This document shows, one piece after another, positions 57,123 through 64,000 of a DNA stretch of 64,000 nt; the stretch's first letter is position 1; each line of letters begins with the position of its first letter. The stretch spans positions 1-64,000 of the forward strand of contig NZ_JALXXB010000007.1 of assembly GCF_025144225.1 (NCBI RefSeq). Reading direction: 5' to 3'. The stretch is from Aestuariimicrobium sp. p3-SID1156 (lineage in GTDB: Bacteria > Actinomycetota > Actinomycetes > Propionibacteriales > Propionibacteriaceae). A program made the position numbers and the translations under genes. The notes under the pieces were generated by a model that was not told the origin of the DNA, did not search any database, and saw only the letters and a list, made by a program, of their open reading frames with translations.

Positions 57123-57920
57123 TCAGGCCAGCGCGTGACAGGCGATCGCGCTGGCCGAGGCCACGTTGAGCGAGTCCACCCCGCGCGCCATGGGAATCCT
57201 CACCACGACATCGGACAGCTCGAGCCAGCCATCGCTCAGGCCGGAGCCCTCGGTGCCGAGCAGGATCGCCACCTTCTCCCCAGCGAGCCGGGTGGCTGCT
57301 TCCTCGAGGCTGACCGCATCCGCTCGAAGCGCCAGGGCCACCAGCGTGAAACCAGCATCCTTGAGCGCCGCCAGATCGGCGTCCTCGGTGAGGCGAACCC
57401 ACGGCAGGTCGAACACGGTGCCCATCGCGGTCTTGATCGAGCGCCGGTAGAGCGGGTCGGCACTGCGTGAGGACAGCACCACCCCGTCCCAGCCCAGCCC
57501 TGCGGCATTCCGAATGATGGCGCCCAGGTTGGTGTGGTCGACCAGGTCCTCCACCACCACAAGCCGCCTCAGCCCCAGGACGGATTCCAAAGGCAACGGT
57601 TCCGGGCGGGCGAAAGAGCCCAGCGCCCCGCGATGGACATGGAAACCGGTGACCTCTTCCGCCAATCGCTCGCTGACCATGTGGACCGGCACGTCGAGTC
57701 CCTCGACCAGGGGTCGCAGCCCCTCCCACCAGCGTGGTGCCAGCATCAGTGATCGGGGGCGGCACCCGGCGGCGAGGGCGCGTTCGATGATCTTGACGCC
57801 CTCGGCGATGAAGAGCCCGTGCTCTGCCTCGACGGCATGGCGCAACTGTGTCTCCCGCAAGCGGGTGTAGTCGGCCAGACGCGGGTCGCTGGCGTCAGTG
57901 ATCTCGATGAGGGTGGGCAC
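57123..57920 (-). CDS. TrmH/SpoU-family RNA 2'-O-methyltransferase
   Basis: SAM-dependent ribose methylation of a tRNA or rRNA; the exact site is unknown. Seen: 265 residues. An N-terminal RNA-binding region (GLFIAEGVKIIERALAAG) is followed by the knotted SPOUT core with RLVVVEDLVDHTNLGAIIRN (motif 1), ILLGTEGSGLSDGWLELSD (motif 2) and RIPMARGVDSLNVASASAIA (motif 3). Length is normal. Convergent with def. Confidence 0.92.
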   Translation of the reverse strand: MPTLIEITDASDPRLADYTRLRETQLRHAVEAEHGLFIAEGVKIIERALAAGCRPRSLMLAPRWWEGLRPLVEGLDVPVHMVSERLAEEVTGFHVHRGALGSFARPEPLPLESVLGLRRLVVVEDLVDHTNLGAIIRNAAGLGWDGVVLSSRSADPLYRRSIKTAMGTVFDLPWVRLTEDADLAALKDAGFTLVALALRADAVSLEEAATRLAGEKVAILLGTEGSGLSDGWLELSDVVVRIPMARGVDSLNVASASAIACHALA

Positions 57921-58031
57921 CCGAACAGCCTAGTGACCGTCGCCCACCTGATGACTTCGTTCGGGATCGTGTGCGCCGGGCTGGTTGTCATGCTGGGCTC
58001 GGCCCAGCTCGTCAGCTCGGGGGCGGCGCAA

Positions 58032-59138
58032 TCAGACGCGGTGCCGCGAGCCCCGGTGCGGTTCTCCGCCTCCTGCTCGATCTGGCTGGGCCGACGATCC
58101 TGACGATCGGGCCTGGGACGAGGGGCCACCACCAGCAGCTTCCCGGGGCGTGATCGATCGGGCGTGATGGCTGGCCAGGGCGCCGCAGGCCATCAGCTGG
58201 ATCTGGTGGAAGACTATCAACGGCAGGCCCACCAGCCCCAGGGCGTGGCCCGAACCGGCGAAAATCACCGCCGCCATGGGCAGGCCGGTCATCAGCGACT
58301 TCTTGGTGGCACACATCTGCGCCGCGATCTGATCAGCCCGATCCATCCCCACACGGCCCGCCGCCCACCAACTGAGCGAGAGCATGACTGCCACCAGGGC
58401 GGAAAGAATGACCACCAACGCGATCATGCGTCCGATGGTGGTCTGGGACCAGGACTGCGAGCGCATCGCCTCACTGAAGGCGGCGTAGACGATCACCACG
58501 ATCGAGGCCTGGTCGACCAGCTTGAGCCGGGGGTGGCGGGTGACAAAACCCAGCGTCCAGCGCCGCAGCACCTGGCCGACCAGGTAGGGCGCCAGGATGT
58601 TGGCGGCCACCGTGAGGATCGAACTCGGATTGATGTGGACGCCCATCCCACCGATCAGCAGCATCGCCAGCAGGGGCGTCAGGAACACGCCCAGGATGTT
58701 CGACACGCTGGCGCTCACCACGGCGCCGGCCACATTGCCCCCGGCGATGGAGGTGAAGTTCACCGACGACTGGACCGTTGAGGGGCACAACGTCAGATAG
58801 AGGATCCCGAGGGCAAGCGTGGTGCCGAGCCAATCGCCCAGCAGCAGCGACAAGCCGAGTCCGACCAACGGGAAGAGCACGAAGGTGAAGCCGAACACCA
58901 ACCCGTGCAGTCGCCAGTTGCGCAGGCCGTGGAGGGTGTCGACGGGGCTCAGGCGTGTGCCGTACAGGAAGAACAGCAGCCCGATCAGGATCGTGCCCAG
59001 CCAGTCGACGGCGGGAATGGCCCATCCGCGGGCCGGGACGATGGAACCGATGACGGCGGCCACGATGATCGCGGTCAGGAAACCGTCGATCCGCAGCCGC
59101 CGCCACCAGGGAGCCCGGGGCCCGGGCTGGGCGCTCAC
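58032..59138 (-). CDS. Bile acid:sodium symporter (BASS/SBF-like) family transporter
   Basis: Secondary transporter of the SBF-like branch; substrate unknown. Seen: about 368 residues with nine or ten spans. LFFLYGTRLSPVDTLHGLRN, TLCPSTVQSSVNFTSIAGGN (the conserved crossover region) and MCATKKSLMTGLPMAAVIFA are typical. The C-terminal 45 residues are polar and low in structure. Start is uncertain: GTG 59138 sits four bases after the SPFH stop, while TTG 59153 would overlap it. Last gene of the ABC-NfeD-SPFH-BASS set. Confidence 0.85.
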   Translation of the reverse strand: MSAQPGPRAPWWRRLRIDGFLTAIIVAAVIGSIVPARGWAIPAVDWLGTILIGLLFFLYGTRLSPVDTLHGLRNWRLHGLVFGFTFVLFPLVGLGLSLLLGDWLGTTLALGILYLTLCPSTVQSSVNFTSIAGGNVAGAVVSASVSNILGVFLTPLLAMLLIGGMGVHINPSSILTVAANILAPYLVGQVLRRWTLGFVTRHPRLKLVDQASIVVIVYAAFSEAMRSQSWSQTTIGRMIALVVILSALVAVMLSLSWWAAGRVGMDRADQIAAQMCATKKSLMTGLPMAAVIFAGSGHALGLVGLPLIVFHQIQLMACGALASHHARSITPREAAGGGPSSQARSSGSSAQPDRAGGGEPHRGSRHRV

Positions 59139-59142
59139 GCCC

Positions 59143-60465
59143 TCAGGAGCCAAGAGGACCCTGCTGATCGGGGTGGGTGGGCTGATGGGGCTGGTTCGAG
59201 TAGGGCTGACCGTAGGGCTGGGCGCCGTAGTGCCCGGGCTGGCCCTGCCCCATCGGCTGCTGGCCGTAGCTCGGGGAGTCCTGCTGGGGCTGGGCGGGCT
59301 GGGGCTGGGCGGGCTGACCCTGGACCGGCTGGCGGCTGGTCTCCGGCTCGTCGTCGGTCTTGCCGGCGGTCAGGGCACCGGCCTGGAAGGGCGAGGTGCG
59401 GGTGGGGTTCTCCAGCTGGCGTGCCTCGGCGATGGCCTTCTCGACGGTCGCGTCCGAGGCAGCCTTCTCCTGTTCCTTCTGCGCCTCGATCTCGGCCATC
59501 ACGTCGACCTTTTCCGGCGCGGTGAAGGTTCCTTCCGCAGCCGCAGGAGCCGCCTTGGGAGCGGTCACGGATTCACCACCCATGACCTGCCCGAGCCCCT
59601 TGAGGGCATCGTTCAGCTCGCTGGGCACGATCCACATCTTGTTGGAGTCACCCTTGGCCAGCGTGGGCAGCATCTGCAGGTACTGGTAGGCCAGCAGGCC
59701 CTGGGTGGGCTGGCCGGCGTGGATCGCGTTGAAGACGGTGGAGATGGCCTGGGCCTCGCCCTCTGCGCGGAGCATCTGGGCCTGGCGATCGGCCTGGGCG
59801 CGCAGCACCATGGCCTCGCGTTCACCCTGCGCCCTCAGGATCGCCGACTCGCGATCACCACCGGCCGACAGGATCTGCGACTGGCGCTGGCCCTCGGCCA
59901 GGAGCACCTGGGCACGCTTCTCGCGCTCGGCACGCGCACCCTTCTCCATCGCGTCACGGATGGTGGGCGGCGGCTCGATACCGCGCAGCTCGACGCGGTT
60001 GACCTTGATGCCCCACTTGCCGGTGGCCTCGTCCAGCACGGCGCGCAGGCGCTGGTTGATCTCCTCACGGGAGGTCAGGGCCGCCTCCAGGTCCATGCCG
60101 CCGATGATGTTGCGCAGGGTGGTCATCGTCAGCTGCTCGATGGCGGCCCGATAGCTCTGCGCCTCATAGGCGGCTCGGACCGGGTCGACGATCTGGAAGT
60201 AGATGACCGAGTCGATGCTCACCATCAGGTTGTCCTGGGTGATCACGCCCTGCGGCGGGAAGGGCTGCACCTGCTCGCGCATGTCCAGCTTGTAGGCGAC
60301 GCGATCAAGAATCGGGACGACCAGGTGGGGGCCGGGGTCAAGCTTCTTGCGGAACTTGCCCAGCCGCTCGATCAGTCCGACCTGCTGGGTGTGGATGATC
60401 TTGACCGCCTGGGCCAGGAACACCACCACCGCCACGATCAGGACGCCAATGAGGATGAGGTCCAT
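59143..60465 (-). CDS. SPFH/band-7 (stomatin-like) membrane protein
   Basis: Forms membrane microdomain scaffolds in other bacteria. Seen: 440 residues from ATG 60465 with AAGGAG upstream. One N-terminal span (LILIGVLIVAVVVFLAQAV) is followed by a band-7 domain (GPHLVVPILDRVAYKLDMRE; RAAYEAQSYRAAIEQLTMTT), a long alpha-helical Glu/Ala/Arg region and a Gln/Pro-rich tail. Paired with an NfeD gene directly upstream, the classical partnership. There are 113 bases between the two genes. Confidence 0.92.
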   Translation of the reverse strand: MDLILIGVLIVAVVVFLAQAVKIIHTQQVGLIERLGKFRKKLDPGPHLVVPILDRVAYKLDMREQVQPFPPQGVITQDNLMVSIDSVIYFQIVDPVRAAYEAQSYRAAIEQLTMTTLRNIIGGMDLEAALTSREEINQRLRAVLDEATGKWGIKVNRVELRGIEPPPTIRDAMEKGARAEREKRAQVLLAEGQRQSQILSAGGDRESAILRAQGEREAMVLRAQADRQAQMLRAEGEAQAISTVFNAIHAGQPTQGLLAYQYLQMLPTLAKGDSNKMWIVPSELNDALKGLGQVMGGESVTAPKAAPAAAEGTFTAPEKVDVMAEIEAQKEQEKAASDATVEKAIAEARQLENPTRTSPFQAGALTAGKTDDEPETSRQPVQGQPAQPQPAQPQQDSPSYGQQPMGQGQPGHYGAQPYGQPYSNQPHQPTHPDQQGPLGS

Positions 60466-60578
60466 GCGTCGTTCTCCTTGCTCCGTTGACGCTGGTGGCG
60501 TGGGAACCCACCACCGGTTGCGCTTGTCCCGTTCACCCTACTCAGGCCCGGGTGCAGGACCCAACCAGGGCACGGCTG

Positions 60579-61085
60579 TCAGCGTCCGCCCGGGGGTTCA
60601 AGGCTCGGGAAGCCAGGCCCCTCGGCCGACCGCATGGAGGGGTAGACCTTCAGGGTGGTGCCGTCGACCTCCTGCACCTCGACCTTCTGGCCCACCAGGA
60701 CCCGACCCGGCATGACCAGCTGGGCGTTCCAGGTGAGGCCATCAACCTTGACCTCTCCACCGTCCTGGGTGATCTCCGCGGTGGCGACCCCTTCGCTGCC
60801 GACCAGCGTCTCGAAGGAACCGCGATAGCTGGGGGCATTTCGCACCTTGGCCAGCAGCGTGGGGCGCAGTACGAACAGCAGCAGGACGGCCGAGACCAGG
60901 GCCACGATGATCTGGAGCATGACCATGCCCGGGAAGATGAGCGCCGTCACCCCACCGGCCGCAGCACCACCGGCCAGCATCAGCAAGGTGAAGTCGAGGG
61001 TTAACATCTCGGCGGCACCCAGCACGAGGGCCAGGCTCATCCAGGCCGACCACGGGTGGCCCCTCAGGTAGTCGAAGATTTCCAT
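60579..61085 (-). CDS. NfeD-family membrane protein
   Basis: Partner of SPFH proteins. Seen: 168 residues with two or three hydrophobic spans in the first 80 residues (LTLDFTLLMLAGGAAAGGVT and MVMLQIIVALVSAVLLLFVL) and a C-terminal OB-like NfeD domain (ETLVGSEGVATAEITQDGGE; QLVMPGRVLVGQKVEVQEV). Six bases after the ABC ATPase stop. Confidence 0.9.
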   Translation of the reverse strand: MEIFDYLRGHPWSAWMSLALVLGAAEMLTLDFTLLMLAGGAAAGGVTALIFPGMVMLQIIVALVSAVLLLFVLRPTLLAKVRNAPSYRGSFETLVGSEGVATAEITQDGGEVKVDGLTWNAQLVMPGRVLVGQKVEVQEVDGTTLKVYPSMRSAEGPGFPSLEPPGGR

Positions 61086-61091
61086 GATCGA

Positions 61092-61904
61092 CTACTCCCT
61101 GGTTTCCAGCGCATGCCGACGTCGCGTTGCGCGAGCGGTCCAGCGGCCATCCTCATGGCGCACCGACAACGGCAGGGAGAAGGTCTCAGTGAGGTTCTCG
61201 TCGGTGAGCACCTCCTCGATCGGCCCCGCAGCAGTCATCCGCCCCTCCTTGAGCAGGAGCGCATGGGTGATGCCCTCAGGAATCTCCTCGACATGGTGCG
61301 TGACCAGGACAGTCGCCGGGGCGTACGGATCCAGACAGAGTTCCGACAGCGTGTCCACCAGTGCCTCGCGACCGGTCAGGTCCAGCCCGGCGGCCGGCTC
61401 ATCCAGGAGCAGCAGCTCCGGGTCGGTCATCAGGGCACGGGCAATCTGGACACGCTTGCGCTCCCCCTCCGACAGGGTGCCGAAGGTGCGGTTCCGCAGG
61501 TGGTCGACGCGCAGCTGCTCCAGCAGCTCGGTGGCGCGTTCGGAGTCCATGCGGTCGTACTCCTCGCGCCAGCGGCCCATCACCGCATAGCTGGCCGACA
61601 TCACCACGTCATCGACGCGTTCCCCGCGCGGGATCCGATCAGCGATGGCCGCCGAGGACACACCGATCCGGGGTCGCAGCTCGAACACGTCGGTCGCACC
61701 CAGCACCTCGTCCAGCAAACCGGCCACACCGGCTGTGGGGTGGAGCTGCGCGGCCACGACCTGAAGCAGGGTCGTCTTGCCTGCGCCGTTGGGGCCGATG
61801 ATGACCCAGCGCTCGTCCTCGTTGACGGTCCAGGTGATGTCATCCAGCAGTTTGGCGCCACCGCGCACGACGTCGACACCGGCCAGGTCCACCACTGCAC
61901 TCAT
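61092..61904 (-). CDS. ABC-type ATP-binding protein
   Basis: Soluble ABC ATPase without a membrane domain in the same gene. Seen: 270 residues. Walker A is IIGPNGAGKTTLLQVVAAQ, the signature is TLSEGERKRVQIARALM, Walker B is LLLLDEPAAGLD, and the switch His is in TVLVTHHVEEIP. No permease is encoded beside it, so partner and substrate are unknown. First gene of a set with NfeD, SPFH and BASS, six bases before NfeD. Confidence 0.88.
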   Translation of the reverse strand: MSAVVDLAGVDVVRGGAKLLDDITWTVNEDERWVIIGPNGAGKTTLLQVVAAQLHPTAGVAGLLDEVLGATDVFELRPRIGVSSAAIADRIPRGERVDDVVMSASYAVMGRWREEYDRMDSERATELLEQLRVDHLRNRTFGTLSEGERKRVQIARALMTDPELLLLDEPAAGLDLTGREALVDTLSELCLDPYAPATVLVTHHVEEIPEGITHALLLKEGRMTAAGPIEEVLTDENLTETFSLPLSVRHEDGRWTARATRRRHALETRE

Positions 61905-62021
61905 GGTCCCAACCTACCCGACGCCGCTCCTCCACCAGCGGTGGGACGCCCCGAGCTCGCGTGCATCGGGTCCCTGCTCCCGGCTCCCGTCGGCGTTGGG
62001 TGGGGCTCCTAGTCTGGTGCG

Positions 62022-62816
62022 GTGGAACTGAGCATGCTGCAGCTGACGGCGACTCTCAATGCCATGGACGCCGGCGCCGTCAATCCGGCCGAGGCCGAGG
62101 ATGCCCTGCGTGGCCCCGAGGGCGAACTCTTCGCCTGGGTGAAGGATCCTGATCGGTTGATGGGCATGTCCCATCGGCTCACCCTGCGCATCGGCATGGC
62201 GCAGGTGCCGCGACGCTTCCCCGGCCCATGGATGGTGGCGGTGGTGGCACCCGGACGCCTCACCGGGCTGCGCGGGCCGGCTGAGCTCACCAGGGCCGCA
62301 CTCTCAGCCCAGGAGGACCCGGCCCTGGGTGCTGTGGCCGTGGCGGTCCGGCAGGCCGGCACCCTCGCCTGGACACCGGCGCTCGAGCCCGAGATGGGCG
62401 TCGGGGCCATCGACGCCGGCGGCCTGGACGACGAGGATCACCTGGTTCCGGTCCTGCGGCTACGGCATGCTGAGCGACCGCTGCCGCCGGCGACCCCCTC
62501 GGAGGCGGCGCATGCCCTCACCGCCGCGATGAACCGGGCCGCGGGCGCGCTGCAGGCGTCCGGGTTCACCAGTGGGCAACGGCCGGGGGCCACGGGCACC
62601 GTGCGGCTGGGCCCGGCCTATGGGCCGGCGAACCAGCGACTGCTGGACCAGGCGCTCACCATGCTGGCGGTCGTGGCAGCGGGCCAGGAACAGAACGGGG
62701 AGCTGCCACACTCCCATGCGATTGCGACGCGTGCTGCGGCACTCGCGCCCCTGCGCACCGCAGCTCTGGACGCCGTGTCCGCAGCCGTGTCCTGGCCCAC
62801 ACACGCCATGCAGTAG
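62022..62816 (+). CDS. Conserved actinobacterial-type hypothetical protein
   Basis: Seen: 264 residues from GTG 62022, Ala/Leu-rich and mostly helical by composition, without signal peptide or clear span. Features include VKDPDRLMGMSHRLTLRIGM and LDQALTMLAVVAAGQEQNGE. I do not recognise a catalytic motif. Divergent from the ABC ATPase gene and convergent with fabI, nine bases apart. The 117-base gap upstream shows no clear promoter. Confidence 0.7.
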   Translation: MELSMLQLTATLNAMDAGAVNPAEAEDALRGPEGELFAWVKDPDRLMGMSHRLTLRIGMAQVPRRFPGPWMVAVVAPGRLTGLRGPAELTRAALSAQEDPALGAVAVAVRQAGTLAWTPALEPEMGVGAIDAGGLDDEDHLVPVLRLRHAERPLPPATPSEAAHALTAAMNRAAGALQASGFTSGQRPGATGTVRLGPAYGPANQRLLDQALTMLAVVAAGQEQNGELPHSHAIATRAAALAPLRTAALDAVSAAVSWPTHAMQ

Positions 62817-62825
62817 GCGCTCTGT

Positions 62826-63596
62826 TCAGGCGCCGGTGCTGTGCAGGCCGCCATCAACGTGGACGACCTCGCCGGTGGTGGCGGGAAACCAGTCCGAGAG
62901 CAGCGCCACGACGGCCTTGGCCGACGGCCCGGCGTCCTGCTGGTCCCAGCCCAACGGGGCGCGTCCCTCCCAGATGCCGTCGAAGGCCTCTGCACCAGGA
63001 ATCGCATTCTTGGCAATCGTGGACAGCGGCCCTGCCGAGACGATGTTCGAGCGGATGCCCTCCGGACCGAGGTAGCGGGCCAAGTAGCGCGAGGTCGACT
63101 CCAGCGCCGACTTCGCCACACCCATCCAGTCGTAGGAGGGCCAACTCACGGTGGCGTCGAAGGTCAGCCCCACCACTGCGCTGCCGGGGGGCATGAGCTC
63201 CTTGACCGCCATCGTCATGCTCGTCAGGGAATACGCCGAGACGTTGAGCGCGGTCGCCACGTCCTCAAAGGGAGTGGTCAGGAACTTGCCGCCCAAGGCG
63301 GTCTCGGGGTTGGCGAAGGCGACCGAGTGAACGACGCCGTGCAGCTGGTCGACATGCTGGCGGACCTGGTCGGCCAGGCCGGCGAGGTGCTCGGTGTTGG
63401 TGACGTCCAGCTCCAGCACCGGGGGAACCGGGTCGAGCTTCTGCACCACGCGGTGGGTCAGCCGCAGTGCGCGTCCGAAGTTGCTCACCAGGACCGTGGC
63501 GCCCTCTTCCTGGGCGATGCGGGCGACCTCGTAGGCGATCGAGGTGTGATGGGTGACGCCTGCCACCAGGATGTTCTTGCCTTCGAGGATTCCCAT
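62826..63596 (-). CDS. fabI: Enoyl-[acyl-carrier-protein] reductase (NADH), InhA/FabI type
   Basis: Last reductive step of type II fatty-acid elongation. Seen: 256 residues from ATG 63596. The cofactor-binding start MGILEGKNILVAGVTHHTSI is followed by VVHSVAFANP and catalytic Tyr155 and Lys162 (SYDWMGVAKSA, Y-x6-K). GPLSTIAKNAIPGAEAFD and VVHVDGGLHSTGA complete it. The pairing with fabG upstream matches the mycobacterial fabG1-inhA arrangement. The open extension to 63686 is not family sequence. Confidence 0.94.
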   Translation of the reverse strand: MGILEGKNILVAGVTHHTSIAYEVARIAQEEGATVLVSNFGRALRLTHRVVQKLDPVPPVLELDVTNTEHLAGLADQVRQHVDQLHGVVHSVAFANPETALGGKFLTTPFEDVATALNVSAYSLTSMTMAVKELMPPGSAVVGLTFDATVSWPSYDWMGVAKSALESTSRYLARYLGPEGIRSNIVSAGPLSTIAKNAIPGAEAFDGIWEGRAPLGWDQQDAGPSAKAVVALLSDWFPATTGEVVHVDGGLHSTGA

Positions 63597-63660
63597 GGTC
63601 CGTCCGTATTCGCTGGTTGTGGTTCGCTGGATCGCTGGTGAGTTGGTGGTCAGGTGGTGA

Positions 63661-64000
63661 TCAGTGGCCCATGCCCAGGCCGCCATCGACCGGGATGACC
63701 GCGCCGGTGATGTAGCCGGCCTCGGCCAGGAAACCCACGGCCTGCGCGACGTCCTTGGTCTGGCCCAGGCGTCCAGCAGGGATGCGCTCCTGGTAGCCCC
63801 TGATGGTGTCCTCGGGCAGCGCAGCGGTCATGTCGGTCTCGATGAATCCGGGAGCCACCACATTGCAGGTGATCCCGCGGCCGCCGAGCTCGCGGCTGAC
63901 CGAACGGGCGATGCCCACCAGGCCGGCCTTGGAGGCGGCGTAGTTCACCTGTCCGGGTGACCCGAGCAGGGCAACCACCGAGGAGATCAGCACGATGCGC
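63661..64000 (-). CDS. fabG: 3-oxoacyl-[ACP] reductase FabG, 3' part only
   Basis: Reduces 3-ketoacyl-ACP in fatty-acid elongation. The gene enters from beyond 64000; only about the last 113 residues are visible. The catalytic VNYAASKAGLVGIARSVSRE (Tyr and Lys, YxxxK), ITCNVVAPGFIETDMTAALP and the C-terminal ITGAVIPVDGGLGMGH are present. Sixty-four bases upstream of fabI. Confidence 0.92.
   Translation of the reverse strand, partial: RIVLISSVVALLGSPGQVNYAASKAGLVGIARSVSRELGGRGITCNVVAPGFIETDMTAALPEDTIRGYQERIPAGRLGQTKDVAQAVGFLAEAGYITGAVIPVDGGLGMGH

Overview
The window is chromosomal DNA from a GC-rich actinobacterium. Third codon positions are overwhelmingly G or C, and the gene neighbourhoods are actinobacterial: rnc-mutM beside rpmF-DUF177-coaD-rsmD; rimP-nusA-ylxR-infB-rbfA-truB; dxr-rip1-ispG followed by a DUF4081-type acetyltransferase; xerC-M23-rpsB-tsf-pyrH-frr-cdsA-rlmN; an LmeA/DUF2993 protein; and an InhA-type fabI beside fabG. 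I infer a Propionibacteriales-like organism, but the species cannot be fixed from the sequence alone. I saw no tRNA, rRNA, CRISPR array, insertion sequence or prophage.

Layout. Positions 1-790 hold a C13G11 homopolymer palindrome and a membrane-protein gene that looks frameshifted twice. Positions 793-4334 are a minus-strand block (rsmD, coaD, DUF177, rpmF, rnc, mutM). A plus-strand flavin-fold gene and a strong hairpin then separate it from recG and rpmB. Positions 7.7-19.3 kb carry RNase J, dapB with an LmeA-like protein, pnp and rpsO, ribF, azlCD, and truB-rbfA. Positions 19.4-25.1 kb are infB, ylxR, nusA and rimP, with an oppositely oriented secreted-protein gene between nusA and ylxR. 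Positions 25.2-28.8 kb hold a Tat-type lipoprotein, a TauE/SafE permease and proS.

Positions 28.9-36.2 kb are a beta-galactoside utilisation operon: GH2 beta-galactosidase, LacI-type regulator, sugar-binding lipoprotein and two permeases, with no ATPase of its own. Two similar LacI-type operators precede lacZ and the binding-protein gene. Positions 36.4-44.1 kb are the isoprenoid genes dxr and ispG and the site-2 protease rip1, split by a large secreted ExeM/NucH-type nuclease gene with a PHO-box-like direct repeat upstream.

Positions 44.2-54.1 kb run through a LOG-family gene, rlmN, cdsA, frr, pyrH, an ArsR/SmtB-type metal sensor, tsf, rpsB, a two-domain M23 peptidase and xerC. Positions 54.2-64 kb hold lactonase-amidohydrolase-def, a TrmH-family methyltransferase, an ABC-NfeD-SPFH-BASS membrane cluster, an unknown gene, fabI and a partial fabG.

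Most of the window is core machinery: ribosome maturation, translation initiation and elongation, RNA decay, lipid and isoprenoid synthesis, and DNA repair. The less ordinary signals are: the metal sensor whose reading frame continues into a His-rich peptide with its own internal start; the predicted phosphate-regulated nuclease; the antisense secreted gene inside the nusA operon; a DnaA-box-like cluster between rpsB and the M23 gene; and paired hairpins in the rpsB leader.
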